Counted from the stretch's first letter, positions 9,079 through 18,170 are shown. The stretch: 64,000 nucleotides of DNA from Micromonospora sp. C31 (GCF_018070575.1 NZ_JAGPXN010000013.1:62001-126000); one strand, 5' to 3'. Translations and numbers: made by a program. The notes: generated from the letters alone by a model not told the origin.

Positions 9079-9759
9079 TCACGCACCAGCCCGGTGGGAT
9101 TCAGAAGCGGTCAGGGACCGGGTGTCCCACACCGCTGGCTCGTCGCGGGACGGACCGGTACATGTTACCCGCAGGGCCGCGACGATCGCGGCGGCCATGC
9201 GGGCGATCTCCGGCGTGTCAAGAGGTGTCCGCGAAATTGCCAGCCGCCAGTAGACCGGCCCGACGATCAGATCCGCCACGCCGCGCCGGTCGGCTCCCGC
9301 CGGCAGCTCGCCCCGCTCGACCGCCCGGCCGATGACGAGCTCACCGATGCGGTCCTGGTAGTCGGCCAGCGCGCGCTGGAGGGTCTCGGCGATCTGTGGG
9401 TTGCGCGCCGCCTCGGCGAGCAGGTCCGGGATGATCTGCGAGGCCAGCGGGTGGCGAAGCGCCCCGGCGGCGACGAGCAGCAGCAGCTCCACGTCCCCGT
9501 GCAGGCTCCCGGCGTCGACCATGGGCAGCTTGCGGCCGGCGACCGCGGAGACCATGTCCAGCACCAGTTCCAGCTTGGAGCGCCACCGGCGGTAGATCGC
9601 CGTCTTGCTGACCCCGGCCCGCCGGGCCACCGCCTCTATCGACAACCGGCCGTAGCCGACCTCCGCCAACTCCTGCGTGACCGCGCGGCGGATGGCCGTG
9701 GTGATGTCGTCACGGAGCACCGCCGCACCCGCCGGCACCCGCCTCTTGTCGGTCTTCAC
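9079..9759 (-). CDS. TetR-family transcriptional regulator
   Basis: 226 residues. The N-terminal DNA-binding domain is clear: DDITTAIRRAVTQELAEVGY followed by the helix-turn-helix LSIEAVARRAGVSKTAIYRRW (about residues 35-60). The C-terminal helical ligand domain has PDLLAEAARNPQIAETLQRA, typical of TetR_C proteins. A GTG start at 9759 is preferred because TACATT sits 7 bases upstream (leaderless); longer in-frame starts lack support. It is divergent from the ABC exporter at 9911, so exporter or self regulation is the natural guess. Confidence 0.88.
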   Translation of the reverse strand: MKTDKRRVPAGAAVLRDDITTAIRRAVTQELAEVGYGRLSIEAVARRAGVSKTAIYRRWRSKLELVLDMVSAVAGRKLPMVDAGSLHGDVELLLLVAAGALRHPLASQIIPDLLAEAARNPQIAETLQRALADYQDRIGELVIGRAVERGELPAGADRRGVADLIVGPVYWRLAISRTPLDTPEIARMAAAIVAALRVTCTGPSRDEPAVWDTRSLTASESHRAGA

Positions 9760-9766
9760 GTGCAAC

Positions 9767-9772
9767 AATGTA
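9767..9772 (-). promoter_or_regulatory. -10 element for leaderless TetR gene
   Basis: TACATT 7 bases before the GTG at 9759. Confidence 0.4.
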
Positions 9773-9789
9773 GCGCAGCGACGGTACGG

Positions 9790-9818
9790 TTGCGTCCCGA
9801 CGTGTTTTCCACTACGGT
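9790..9818 (+). promoter_or_regulatory. Candidate promoter of ABC exporter operon
   Basis: TTGCGT and TACGGT separated by 17 bases, about 90 bases before the permease start. Confidence 0.35.
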
Positions 9819-9910
9819 TCGCCCGGCGACGAGGCGGCGCTCCGCACTGGCCACGCTCTCCCGTCGTCGCGCGCAACCCGTTGGCACGAAAGAGATCGGA
9901 GCGCCTAACC

Positions 9911-10807
9911 ATGGCCAACACCACGGTGGCCGACCCGGATTCCGGGCTCACCGGGGCCCAGCTCGCCCAGCGGTACGGGCTCCGGTTCGCCGGCGAACGG
10001 CCGACCCTCGGCGAGTACGCGGGGCAGCTCTGGCACTACCGGCACTTCATCGCCGCGTACGCCAACGCCAAGCTGGTGGCGTCGTTCAGCAACGCCCGGC
10101 TGGGGCAGCTCTGGCAGGTGCTCACCCCGCTGACCAACGCGGCGGTCTACTACCTGATCTTCGGCGTGGTGCTGGCACAGAACCGGACCCCGAACTTCAT
10201 CGCCTACCTCTGCACCGGTCTCTTCATCTTCAACTTCACCCAGACCGCGGTGCAGACCGGCACGCAGTCGATCACCAGCAACCTGGGCCTGATCCGGGCG
10301 CTGCACTTCCCCCGGGCCTGCCTGCCGCTGGCCGTGACCGTCACCCAGTTCCAGCAGCTCCTCGGCTCGATGGTGGTGCTCGCCGTCATCGTGCTGGTGA
10401 CCGGCGAGCCGATAACCCTGGCCTGGCTGATGCTGGTGCCGGCGATCCTGCTCCAGACGGTCTTCAACGCCGGGCTCACCATGGCGGTGGCCCGGATGGG
10501 CTCGAAGCTGGCGGACCTCAAGCAGGTCATGCCCTTCGTCATGCGCACCTGGATGTACGGCTCCGGGGTGCTCTACAGCGTGGAGCTCTTCAGCGAGCAG
10601 CTGCCCTCCTGGGCCTCCGGGCTGGTCGAGCTCAACCCGGCGCTGGTCTACATCGAGCTGGCCCGGGTCTCGCTGCTGGAGAACACGCCACTACTCAGCT
10701 CCTCCCTGCTGCAGCTCTGGGTGACCGCGGTGGGTTGGGCGATCGTGATGGGCGTCGGGGGTTTCATCTACTTCTGGCGGGGCGAACAGGAGTACGGCCG
10801 TGGTTGA
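9911..10807 (+). CDS. ABC-2 type polysaccharide export permease (Wzm/TagG-like)
   Basis: 298 residues. A cytoplasmic N-terminus (HYRHFIAAYANAKLVASF) leads into LGQLWQVLTPLTNAAVYYLIF, the standard opening of ABC-2 polysaccharide permeases, followed by about six membrane helices. It forms the channel that moves a finished lipid-linked polymer or teichoic acid across the membrane. The ATG at 9911 has GGAG 9 bases upstream. The ATPase gene overlaps its end by 8 bases, so the two are co-translated. The partner and downstream CDP-ribitol and polyol-phosphate genes argue for a teichoic-acid-like cargo. Confidence 0.88.
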   Translation: MANTTVADPDSGLTGAQLAQRYGLRFAGERPTLGEYAGQLWHYRHFIAAYANAKLVASFSNARLGQLWQVLTPLTNAAVYYLIFGVVLAQNRTPNFIAYLCTGLFIFNFTQTAVQTGTQSITSNLGLIRALHFPRACLPLAVTVTQFQQLLGSMVVLAVIVLVTGEPITLAWLMLVPAILLQTVFNAGLTMAVARMGSKLADLKQVMPFVMRTWMYGSGVLYSVELFSEQLPSWASGLVELNPALVYIELARVSLLENTPLLSSSLLQLWVTAVGWAIVMGVGGFIYFWRGEQEYGRG

Positions 10808-11615
10808 GCAGTTCGAGTCGTCCAACGACGTGACGGTGACCCTGCCCAGGGTGCAGGAGCGCATCCCCACCGTGGTGGTGGACGACGCACACGTCATCTA
10901 CCGGATCCACAAGGGCGCCGGTGGGGGCGGCGGCCCGGTCGGCGCGCTCAAGCGGATCATGAGCCGCACCTCGGCGCCGAACATCCGGGAGGTGCACGCG
11001 GTCAAGGGGGTCAGCTTCACCGCGTACCGGGGCGAGGCCATCGGGCTGATCGGCAGCAACGGCTCCGGCAAGTCGACCATGCTGCGCGCCATCGCCGGCC
11101 TGCTGCCGGTCAACCGCGGCGCGGTCTACACGCAGGGGCAGCCGTCGCTGCTCGGCGTCAACGCGGCCCTGCTCAACGACCTCTCCGGCGAGCGCAACGT
11201 CGTGCTGGGCTGCCTGGCCATGGGCATGTCGCCCGACGAGGTGCAGCGGCGGACCCCGGAGATCATCGACTTCTCCGGCATCAACCAGCGGGGCGACTTC
11301 GCCTCGCTGCCGATGCGCACCTACTCCTCCGGTATGGGGGCCCGGCTGCGCTTCTCCATCGCCGCGGCCAAGAAGCACGACGTGCTGCTCATCGACGAGG
11401 CCCTCGCCACCGGCGACAAGATCTTCCGCAAGCGCAGCGAGCGGCGGGTGCGGGAGCTGCGGGAGGGCGCCGGCACGGTGTTCCTCGTCAGCCACCAGCT
11501 CTCCTCGATCCGGGACACCTGCGAGCGGACGATCTGGCTGGAATCGGGCGTGCTGCGCATGGACGGCCCGACCGACGAGGTCGTCCGGGAGTACGAGGCG
11601 TTCAGCGGCAAGTAG
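10800..11615 (+). CDS. ABC exporter ATPase (Wzt/TagH-like)
   Basis: 271 residues. The Walker A motif GSNGSGKST is at residues 85-93, the signature is YSSGMGARLRFSIA and Walker B is DVLLIDEAL. As in Wzt/TagH proteins, the N-terminal strand VDDAHVIYRIHKG precedes the core, and SGERNVVLGCLAMG is the expected Q-loop-side region. There is no C-terminal carbohydrate-binding extension, so export should not need a specific non-reducing-end cap. Starts at GTG inside the end of the permease gene. Powers export of the polymer made by this locus. Confidence 0.9.
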   Translation: MVEQFESSNDVTVTLPRVQERIPTVVVDDAHVIYRIHKGAGGGGGPVGALKRIMSRTSAPNIREVHAVKGVSFTAYRGEAIGLIGSNGSGKSTMLRAIAGLLPVNRGAVYTQGQPSLLGVNAALLNDLSGERNVVLGCLAMGMSPDEVQRRTPEIIDFSGINQRGDFASLPMRTYSSGMGARLRFSIAAAKKHDVLLIDEALATGDKIFRKRSERRVRELREGAGTVFLVSHQLSSIRDTCERTIWLESGVLRMDGPTDEVVREYEAFSGK

Positions 11616-11654
11616 CGCCCCGGCGCACGTACGGCATCCGCCCGGTGCCGGCCG

Positions 11655-11683
11655 ACCGCGTCGCCCCGTGGGGGCGGCGCGGT
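11655..11683 (+). terminator. Hairpin after ABC exporter operon
   Basis: A 13-bp stem with one G-T wobble and a 3-base loop, 40 bases after the ATPase stop. A separate inverted repeat AAGGTTC/GAACCTT (693-699 and 720-726 of the 11 kb block) precedes the next gene. Confidence 0.5.
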
Positions 11684-11759
11684 CCGCGCGTTAAGGTTCA
11701 TCCGGCCGCCGCGCGGGCGGAACCTTCTGTTCACGCACCCCGAGAGTGAGGCTTCGGCA

Positions 11760-13262
11760 ATGACGCAGGACCACACCGCTGGCCCGACCGCCGCACCGGA
11801 GACCCCGGCACCGTGGCGGCCCTCGCGGACAGTGGCGGTGGTGCTGGCCGGGGGCACCGGGACGCGGCTGGGCCTCGGCATCCCGAAGCAGCTGCTCAAG
11901 ATCGCCGGAAAGCCGATCATCGAGCACACCCTGGCGGTCTTCGAGGCGGCGCCCGAGATCGACGAGATCGTCGTGCTGATGGCCACCGGCCACGTCGCCG
12001 ACGCCCAGCAGATCGTCGACAAGGCCGGCTTCCGCAAGGTCAGCAAGGTGGTCGAGGGCGGTGACACCCGCAACGCCACCACCCGGATCGCGCTCGACGC
12101 CGTCGGCGAGGGCGACTGCAACATCCTCTTCCACGACGCGGTACGGCCCCTGGTCAGCGGCCGGATCGTCCGGGAGTGCGTGAACGCGCTCTGGACGTAC
12201 TCGGCGGTCGACGTGGCGATCCCGTCGGCCGACACGATCGTCCAGGTCGACGAGGACGACTGCATCACCGACATCCCGGTGCGCTCCTCGCTGCGCCGGG
12301 GCCAGACCCCGCAGGCGTTCCGCTCGGGCACCATCCGCGAGGCCTACCGGCTCGCCGAGGGCGACCCGCACTTCGCCGCGACCGACGACTGCGGGGTGGT
12401 GCTGCGCTACCTGCCCGGCACGCCGATCAAGGTCATCGACGGCTCCGACGAGAACATCAAGGTCACCCACCCGGTCGACGTGCACCTGGCGGACAAGCTG
12501 TTCCAGCTAGCCGCCGCGCAGGCGCCCCGGCTGACCGACGAGCGCAGCTACACCGAGGAGCTGACCGGCCGGACCATCGTCGTCTTCGGCGGCAGCTACG
12601 GCATCGGCCACGACCTCGCCGAGCTGGCCCGCCGCTACGGCGCGCAGGTCTTCCCGTTCAGCCGCTCCAGCACCGGCACCCACGTCGAACGCGCCGAGGA
12701 CGTCGAGGCGGCGCTGAAGACCGCCTTCGAGGCCACCGGTCGGATCGACCACGTGGTGGTCACCGCCGGCATCCTGGAGAAGGGCGCCCTCGCCGAGATG
12801 GACCAGGACACCATGGACCGGGTGCTCCAGGTCAACTTCGTGGGGCCGGTCATCGTCGCCCGCCAGTCGCTGCCCTACCTCCAGCAGACCAAGGGCCAGC
12901 TGCTGCTCTACACCTCCAGCTCCTACACCCGGGGCCGGGCCCGCTACGCGCTCTACTCCTCCACCAAGGCGGCCCTGGTCAACCTCACCCAGGCGCTGTC
13001 GGACGAGTGGGCGGAGTTCGGCGTACGGGTCAACTGCGTCAACCCCGAGCGGACCGCGACCCCGATGCGCACCAAGGCGTTCGGCGAGGAGCCGGAGCAC
13101 ACCCTGCTCGCCGCCGAGACCGTCGCCCGGTCGTCGCTGGACGTGCTGATCTCGGACCTGACCGGTCAGGTCATCGACGTGCGTCGCGCGCCGGGCGAGG
13201 TGCCGGCCCAGCCCGGGCCCGCGCGGGTCGAGCGGGACGCCAGCCTCACCGACGCCGGCTGA
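11760..13262 (+). CDS. Fused CDP-ribitol synthase: cytidylyltransferase plus SDR reductase (Bcs1/Acs1-like)
   Basis: 500 residues in two domains. Residues 24-250 are an IspD/TarI-type cytidylyltransferase (VVLAGGTGTRLGLGIPKQLL, FHDAVRPLV). Residues 260-490 are a short-chain dehydrogenase (VVFGGSYGIGHDLAE cofactor motif, VVTAGILEKG, and catalytic YSSTKAAL). This order matches Haemophilus Bcs1/Acs1, which reduces ribulose 5-phosphate and makes CDP-ribitol in one protein. The neighbouring TagF-like gene would use that product. The polyol could differ from ribitol; only the family match supports it. ATG at 11760; no clear ribosome site is visible. Confidence 0.85.
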   Translation: MTQDHTAGPTAAPETPAPWRPSRTVAVVLAGGTGTRLGLGIPKQLLKIAGKPIIEHTLAVFEAAPEIDEIVVLMATGHVADAQQIVDKAGFRKVSKVVEGGDTRNATTRIALDAVGEGDCNILFHDAVRPLVSGRIVRECVNALWTYSAVDVAIPSADTIVQVDEDDCITDIPVRSSLRRGQTPQAFRSGTIREAYRLAEGDPHFAATDDCGVVLRYLPGTPIKVIDGSDENIKVTHPVDVHLADKLFQLAAAQAPRLTDERSYTEELTGRTIVVFGGSYGIGHDLAELARRYGAQVFPFSRSSTGTHVERAEDVEAALKTAFEATGRIDHVVVTAGILEKGALAEMDQDTMDRVLQVNFVGPVIVARQSLPYLQQTKGQLLLYTSSSYTRGRARYALYSSTKAALVNLTQALSDEWAEFGVRVNCVNPERTATPMRTKAFGEEPEHTLLAAETVARSSLDVLISDLTGQVIDVRRAPGEVPAQPGPARVERDASLTDAG

Positions 13263-13299
13263 CGGCGGATCTCGGGCCACGGCGGGAAACGGAGCCGAC

Positions 13300-15024
13300 A
13301 TGCGTGGTGACCTGGTTCGGAAGCTGCTCGCCCGCGCGCTGGCCACCGGCCTGGCGGTGCTGGCGTTCCTCGTCGTCGCGCTGACCGGCGCGACCGGCTG
13401 GGGGCTGGGGCTGGCCGTGGCCGCCCTCGCGGCGGCCACCTGGGAGCGCCGGGTGCGGCCGGGCGCCGACAACGCGGCGGAGACCGCGCTGGTCGCGGCG
13501 GCGATCCTGGTCGGCTACGCCCGCCGCCTCGACGCCGGGTTCGATCCCGCGCTGGCCGCGACCGCGCTGCTCCTGCTGGGGCTGGTGCTGCTGGTCAATC
13601 CGCTCTCCGACGCCGGCGGCCTGGAGGTGCGCGCCGCGAACCTGCCGGTGCGCTCCTGGACGCCGCTGGTCACCGCCCGCCTCGGCGACGCGCTGTCGGG
13701 GCTGCTGGCCCTGCTGGCGCTGGCGGCCGTCGCGGGCCTGCCGGCCGGCGTCGCGCTGGCGGCCGTCGCCCTGGTGGCCGCCGGCGCCGGGGCGGTCGGG
13801 CTGGACCTGGCCCGGCGCCGGTTCCGCCCGGGGGCCGGCGGCTCTGCGGTGTCCCGCGCGCTGCGCCGGCACGAGCCCGAGTTCCTGCTGCACTTCTCCG
13901 CGCCGCCCGGCTCGGAGTACCAGGTCACCATGTGGCTGCCGTACCTGGAGCGGATCGGCCGGCCGTTCCTGGTGATGGTGCGCGAGCCGGAGTTCCTGCC
14001 GTTGATCGCGGCGGCCACCAGCGCGCCCGTGGTCTACTGCCCCACCACCAGGGCGATGGACGAGGCGTTGGTGCCCAGCCTGCGGGTGGCCTTCTACGTC
14101 AACCACGGCGCGAAGAACAGCCACTGCATCCGCTTCACCCGGCTGACCCACGTCCAGCTGCACCACGGCGACAGCGACAAGGCCCCCAGCGCCAACCCCG
14201 TCTCGGCGATCTTCGACCGGATCTTCGTCGCCGGCCAGGCCGCCGTCGACCGCTACGCCCGCGCCGGGGTGGACATCCCGGCGGAGAAGTTCGTCGTGGT
14301 CGGCCGCCCGCAGGTCGAGTCGATCGAGGTACGCCCGGAGCCGGTGCCCGGCCGAACCGACCCGACCGTGCTCTACACGCCGACCTGGACCGGGCACAAC
14401 GCCGACGCGAACTACTGCTCCCTGCCGGTGGCCGAGACCCTGCTGCGCCGGCTGCTCGACCGGGGCGCGACGGTGATCCTGCGGGCCCACCCGTACACCT
14501 CGCAGAATCCGGCCTCCGCCCGGCAGCTGGGCCGGCTCACCGAACTGCTGGCCGCGGACCGGGCCCGCAGCGGCCGCCAGCACGTCTTCGGCGCCGCCAG
14601 CCGGGCGCTGACCCTGACCGAGTGCGTGAACCGCTCGGACGCGCTGGTCTCCGACGTGTCCGGGGTGATCTCCGACTACCTCTACTCCGGCAAGCCGTAC
14701 GCGGTGACCGACATGGTGGGCTCCGGCGACCGGTTCGCCGAGCAGTTCCCCCTCGCCGGATCGGGCTACGTGCTGCGGCGTGACATGTCCAACGTGGACG
14801 ACGTGCTGACCGCGCTGCTGGACACCGATCCGCTGGCCTCGGCGCGCTGGGTCACCCGCAGCCGCTACCTGGGCGACTTCCCCGCCGAGGCGTACGCCGA
14901 CGCGTTCCTGGAGGCGGCGAGGCGGGAGCTCGACGGGGAGTGGAAGGCGCCGACCCCGCGTGGCGACGCCGACCGGAGGCCTGCGGTCGAGCCCGACGCC
15001 GGGTCGCTCTCCCCCACCCCCTGA
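13300..15024 (+). CDS. CDP-glycerol/CDP-ribitol polyolphosphotransferase family (TagF/TarL-like) with N-terminal membrane region
   Basis: 574 residues. Residues 1-175 are strongly hydrophobic with about four to five membrane helices, ending at the basic DLARRRFRP. The catalytic domain (about 190-540) carries the family marks: HHGDSDKAPSANP, RIFVAGQAAVDRY, VLYTPTWTG, ILRAHPYTS and LVSDVSGVISDYLYSGKP. The family polymerises glycerol- or ribitol-phosphate onto a lipid-linked primer at the inner membrane face. Classical TagF enzymes are peripheral, so the membrane-anchored N-terminus is unusual. It lies 37 bases after the CDP-ribitol synthase gene, almost certainly in the same operon. Confidence 0.88.
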   Translation: MRGDLVRKLLARALATGLAVLAFLVVALTGATGWGLGLAVAALAAATWERRVRPGADNAAETALVAAAILVGYARRLDAGFDPALAATALLLLGLVLLVNPLSDAGGLEVRAANLPVRSWTPLVTARLGDALSGLLALLALAAVAGLPAGVALAAVALVAAGAGAVGLDLARRRFRPGAGGSAVSRALRRHEPEFLLHFSAPPGSEYQVTMWLPYLERIGRPFLVMVREPEFLPLIAAATSAPVVYCPTTRAMDEALVPSLRVAFYVNHGAKNSHCIRFTRLTHVQLHHGDSDKAPSANPVSAIFDRIFVAGQAAVDRYARAGVDIPAEKFVVVGRPQVESIEVRPEPVPGRTDPTVLYTPTWTGHNADANYCSLPVAETLLRRLLDRGATVILRAHPYTSQNPASARQLGRLTELLAADRARSGRQHVFGAASRALTLTECVNRSDALVSDVSGVISDYLYSGKPYAVTDMVGSGDRFAEQFPLAGSGYVLRRDMSNVDDVLTALLDTDPLASARWVTRSRYLGDFPAEAYADAFLEAARRELDGEWKAPTPRGDADRRPAVEPDAGSLSPTP

Positions 15025-15107
15025 CGGACACCGTCGCACCCGGGCCGGTCAGCGCACGTCCCGCTCCCGCCCCCTCAGGCGAGGATGTCTTTTACACGTA
15101 GGCGGTG

Positions 15108-15136
15108 TTGTAAATATTTATCTTCATCACCATACT
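15108..15136 (+). promoter_or_regulatory. Candidate promoter of M23 peptidase gene
   Basis: TTGTAA and CATACT are 17 bases apart in an unusually AT-rich patch (15090-15135). Confidence 0.4.
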
Positions 15137-15245
15137 GGCGGCGGGTGCACGGATGACCGGCGGACCCACCCGCCGTACGCCCGGGCGCCGACGACGCGGC
15201 ACGCCCCGACCGCCGCTCGCACCCCCTCGTCCCCAAGGAGTGTGC

Positions 15246-16181
15246 ATGCCCGGAAGAGTCCGCCTGATGCTCACCTGGCTCGGCGCGGCGGCGCTCACCG
15301 CCGTCGCCGTGCTGGTCGGTCCGACCGCCGCCCAGGCCGCCACCCCCGCCTGGCCCACCCTGAGCACCGGCACCTCAGGCGCCAATGTCACCTCCGCCCA
15401 GTTCCTGCTCCGCCACCACGGACGGACGCTGAGCGTGGACGGGTACTACGGCTCCGGCACGGCCTCGGCGGTAAGTTCCTTCCAGTCCGCGAACGGGCTG
15501 GCCGCCGACGGTATGGTCGGCCCGCTGACCTGGGGCAAGCTGGTGGTCACCCTGGACGTCGGCGCCAACAACAACGCCGTGCGGGCGTTGCAGACCGCGC
15601 TCAACAAGTACGGCTACGGCCTCACCGTCGACGGCGCCTGGGGCGCCGCCACCACCAACGCCGTGAACAGCTTCAAGTCCGGCCGGGGCCTCACCGGCGG
15701 CACCACCGTCGGCGCGACCACCTGGCAGTGGCTGATCGGCGGTGGTGGGGGCGGTGGCAACTACAGCCTGGTCATCGGCAGGTCCGTCCTGCCCCGCAGC
15801 GAGTACGACGACCCGCACCACAGCTACCCGGCGATCGATCTGCCCACGTGGACCGGCGTGACCACGTACGCCATCACCGCCGGCACCGTCACCCACGTCG
15901 GCGGCGGCTGTGGCTACGGCATCGGCATCAGCGGCGACGACGGCGCCTACTACCAGTACTGCCACCTGTCGTCCCGGTCGGTCTCCTCCGGGGCCCGGGT
16001 CAGCGCCGGACAGATCATCGGCTACACCGGCAACACCGGCAACAGCACCGGGCCGCACCTGCACCTGGAGATCCGGGTCAACGGCGGCAACCGCTGCCCG
16101 CAGCAGATGCTGCTGGCCCTCTACGACGGCAGCTCGGTTCCCGCCCCGTCCTCCCTGCCCGCCACCGGCTGCACCTACTGA
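15246..16181 (+). CDS. Secreted M23 metallopeptidase with two peptidoglycan-binding domains
   Basis: 311 residues. The ATG at 15246 follows AAGGAG by 5 bases. Signal peptide to about residue 31 (TAAQA|ATP). Two PG_binding_1 repeats follow (about 38-100 and 102-168; both with DG-x-x-G or GAxTxxAVxxF patterns), then a Gly-rich linker and an M23 domain with the zinc motifs HHSYPAIDLP (H-x-x-x-D class) and HLHLE. It should cleave peptide cross-links of cell-wall peptidoglycan outside the cell. Lies directly after the polyol-phosphate genes but has its own promoter and a terminator hairpin. Confidence 0.9.
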   Translation: MPGRVRLMLTWLGAAALTAVAVLVGPTAAQAATPAWPTLSTGTSGANVTSAQFLLRHHGRTLSVDGYYGSGTASAVSSFQSANGLAADGMVGPLTWGKLVVTLDVGANNNAVRALQTALNKYGYGLTVDGAWGAATTNAVNSFKSGRGLTGGTTVGATTWQWLIGGGGGGGNYSLVIGRSVLPRSEYDDPHHSYPAIDLPTWTGVTTYAITAGTVTHVGGGCGYGIGISGDDGAYYQYCHLSSRSVSSGARVSAGQIIGYTGNTGNSTGPHLHLEIRVNGGNRCPQQMLLALYDGSSVPAPSSLPATGCTY

Positions 16182-16190
16182 CACGGCGAC

Positions 16191-16220
16191 GGGCCGGGTG
16201 GGCCGACCCCCACCCGGCCC
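16191..16220. terminator. Bidirectional hairpin between convergent genes
   Basis: Perfect 12-bp stem GGGCCGGGTGGG with a 6-base loop, between the M23 and hydrolase gene ends. Confidence 0.6.
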
Positions 16221-16248
16221 CCGTCGCGTGCCGCGTACGGACCGGGAA

Positions 16249-16992
16249 TCAGCGGTAGGGGTCGACGAGGTCCAGGACCGCCTCGGGGGCCTCGACGTGG
16301 GCGTTGTGCCCGAGGCCTTGCAGGGTGGCGACCGGCACGCCCAACTCCTTGAGCTGGGCGTCGGTGACCATGGGGTCGTGCTCGCCACGGGCCAGCAGCA
16401 CCGGTGCGTCGGTCGCCGCCAGCAGGGCGGGCAGGTCCGGCTCGCCCACGCCGAACGCGGCGGGGTCCATCGCCAACCGCCAGCGGCCGTCGACCTGCCG
16501 CAGCCCGGCCGTCACGACGGGATGGTCCGGGGCGAAGAGCCCGGTCAGGCCGGCCACCCGCAGGTAGCGGCGCGCCGCCTCGTCCCGGCTCGCGAACCAG
16601 GTCACCGGCCGGGCCGCCAACTCATCTGCCTTCGCCAGCTCCGCCGGCGACCAGACCGCCTTGATGCCGACCCCGACCACGGCGTCGACCGGCAGCCCGG
16701 CGCTGCGGGCGGCCAGCGCCAGCCCGACCACCCCGCCGAGGGAGTGCCCCAGCACCACGAGCCGGTCCCCCGCCGCCGACCCGGCGGCGACCCGCGCGGC
16801 CAGCCCCGCGAACGAGTACTCCGGCAGCGGCGGCGACCAGCCGTGGCCGGCGAGGTCCGGGGCCAGCCACCGCCCCGCCCAGCGACGCTCCAGCAGCGGC
16901 GCCCAGGGCAGCCACACGTCGCCGGTCGCACCCATGCCGTGCAGCAGCAGGAGCACCCGCCGGCCGTCCCGCGCACCCGAACCATCGACCAT
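16249..16992 (-). CDS. Alpha/beta-fold hydrolase
   Basis: 247 residues from the ATG at 16992; an in-frame GTG at 17046 would add 18 residues and neither has a ribosome site. LLLLHGMGATGDVW is the oxyanion-hole strand, LVVLGHSLGGVVGLAL the nucleophile elbow (Ser of GHSLG), ARGEHDPMV the acid turn and LGHNAHVEAPEAV the catalytic His. This is a complete hydrolase of unknown substrate. It converges on the M23 gene and does not share an operon with the C39 peptidase gene, which ends 50-100 bases upstream on the same strand. Confidence 0.85.
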   Translation of the reverse strand: MVDGSGARDGRRVLLLLHGMGATGDVWLPWAPLLERRWAGRWLAPDLAGHGWSPPLPEYSFAGLAARVAAGSAAGDRLVVLGHSLGGVVGLALAARSAGLPVDAVVGVGIKAVWSPAELAKADELAARPVTWFASRDEAARRYLRVAGLTGLFAPDHPVVTAGLRQVDGRWRLAMDPAAFGVGEPDLPALLAATDAPVLLARGEHDPMVTDAQLKELGVPVATLQGLGHNAHVEAPEAVLDLVDPYR

Positions 16993-17095
16993 GCCGCGCA
17001 GTGTGTCACCCACCGGGGCCCCGGGCGAGGGCCGTGCCCCGGACACGACAGCGGGCGCCGGCCCCGGGTGGGGAGCCGACGCCCGACGGCGTCGC

Positions 17096-17941
17096 TCAGG
17101 CGGAGTAGCCGCGGGTGGCGGCCCAGTTCGCCAGGGCGATGGTGCTCATCCAGTACGACGCGGTCGCCGGATCCGCCGAGTCGACGATCTTCACCAGCCG
17201 TCCCTCGTCCCGGTAGCCGACCACGGCGACGTAGTGGCCGCCGGGGAACGAGTGCCAGCCGCCGGTGGTGTCCGTGGCGCTGCCGGCGACGTTCACCACG
17301 ACGCCCCGCCCGTCACCGACGGCCGCGACGACGTCGGCCTGGAGCCGGTCCATCTCTGCCGGGGTGGCCGCGCCACCGGGGATCGTCCGGGTCCGGTACG
17401 GGTCACCCTCGACCGTCGCGTTGAGCACGCGGGTGGTGTCCTGGGCCGAGTCGGTACCCAGTTGGTCGGTGCCCAGCTGGGTGCCGAGGGCGTCCTGGCT
17501 GCGCGCGATGCCGGCGGCGCTGAGGGCGTGCCGGACGGCCGCCGGGCCGCAGTTGTAGAAGGTCGTCTGGGCCTGGTAGTCGTAGTCCAGGCTCTTGGCG
17601 GGCGGGGGCTTCGGTGGCTCCGGCTTGCGGGTCAGGTCCGGGTCCGGGGCGGTGCTGCTCGCGGTGCTGGTGGCGTTGGCCGAGGGGGCGGCGCTGGTGG
17701 CGGCCGGGGCGGCGCTGGACGGGGCCGGCGCGATCCGGGCCCCGCCGCGCGAGGCCGCGGTGTCGTCGCGCAGCTCGGTCGCGGCGACCGGGGCCGGTGC
17801 GGCGGCGGGAGCCTCGTCGGCTCCGGCCAGCGCCGCGCCCGTGCCCGACGCCAGCACGAGCGCCACGGCCGACGCGACGGCCAACTGGTAGGGACGCTCG
17901 GAGGTGAGGCGACGGAGCTGTCGCTTGAGGTGGTGCTTCAC
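17096..17941 (-). CDS. Secreted C39-family-like cysteine peptidase (Peptidase_C39_2)
   Basis: 281 residues. The GTG at 17941 is preferred over one 12 bases upstream because GGAGGA lies 6 bases before it. A basic N-terminus and a hydrophobic stretch (YQLAVASAVALVLASGTGAA) form a signal peptide or anchor. A disordered Ala/Ser/Pro-rich linker (about 45-115) follows. The catalytic domain starts at YDYQAQTTFYNCGPAAVRHAL (nucleophile Cys), with GGHYVAVVGY (His) and KIVDSADP (Asp). A c-di-AMP riboswitch lies 245 bases upstream, the usual control of actinobacterial wall hydrolases, so a role in wall remodelling is inferred. No ABC transporter domain is attached, unlike bacteriocin-processing C39 proteins. 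Confidence 0.85.
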   Translation of the reverse strand: MKHHLKRQLRRLTSERPYQLAVASAVALVLASGTGAALAGADEAPAAAPAPVAATELRDDTAASRGGARIAPAPSSAAPAATSAAPSANATSTASSTAPDPDLTRKPEPPKPPPAKSLDYDYQAQTTFYNCGPAAVRHALSAAGIARSQDALGTQLGTDQLGTDSAQDTTRVLNATVEGDPYRTRTIPGGAATPAEMDRLQADVVAAVGDGRGVVVNVAGSATDTTGGWHSFPGGHYVAVVGYRDEGRLVKIVDSADPATASYWMSTIALANWAATRGYSA

Positions 17942-18083
17942 GGTTTCCTCCACGGGCTCGGGGGTGAGCGGCCGGCGGTCCGAGGGCAGGGCGGACCGAC
18001 CGCGCGGACGGGCGTCCGTGCGGGTGGTGGGCCACTCAGGAAATGCGCCCGGGATGCCGGGCGACGGGCGGTGACCGGGTCGG

Positions 18084-18170
18084 TCAGCTCGCGACCTGTG
18101 CAGGGGCGAGCGCGGGCACCGCGGTGCCGTGGAGACGGCGGAACAACCGGGAGGTGGGTGGGTGCTGCAC
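18084..18170 (-). CDS. Possible 28-residue leader ORF after riboswitch
   Basis: A GTG at 18170 preceded by GGAAGGAG (spacing about 9-10) opens a 28-codon frame beginning VQHPPTSRLFRRLHG and ending in TGA at 18084. It lies between the riboswitch aptamer and the C39 peptidase gene. There is no family match that I recognise. It could be a translated leader that couples ligand binding to the downstream gene, or chance. Confidence 0.3.
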   Translation of the reverse strand: MQHPPTSRLFRRLHGTAVPALAPAQVAS

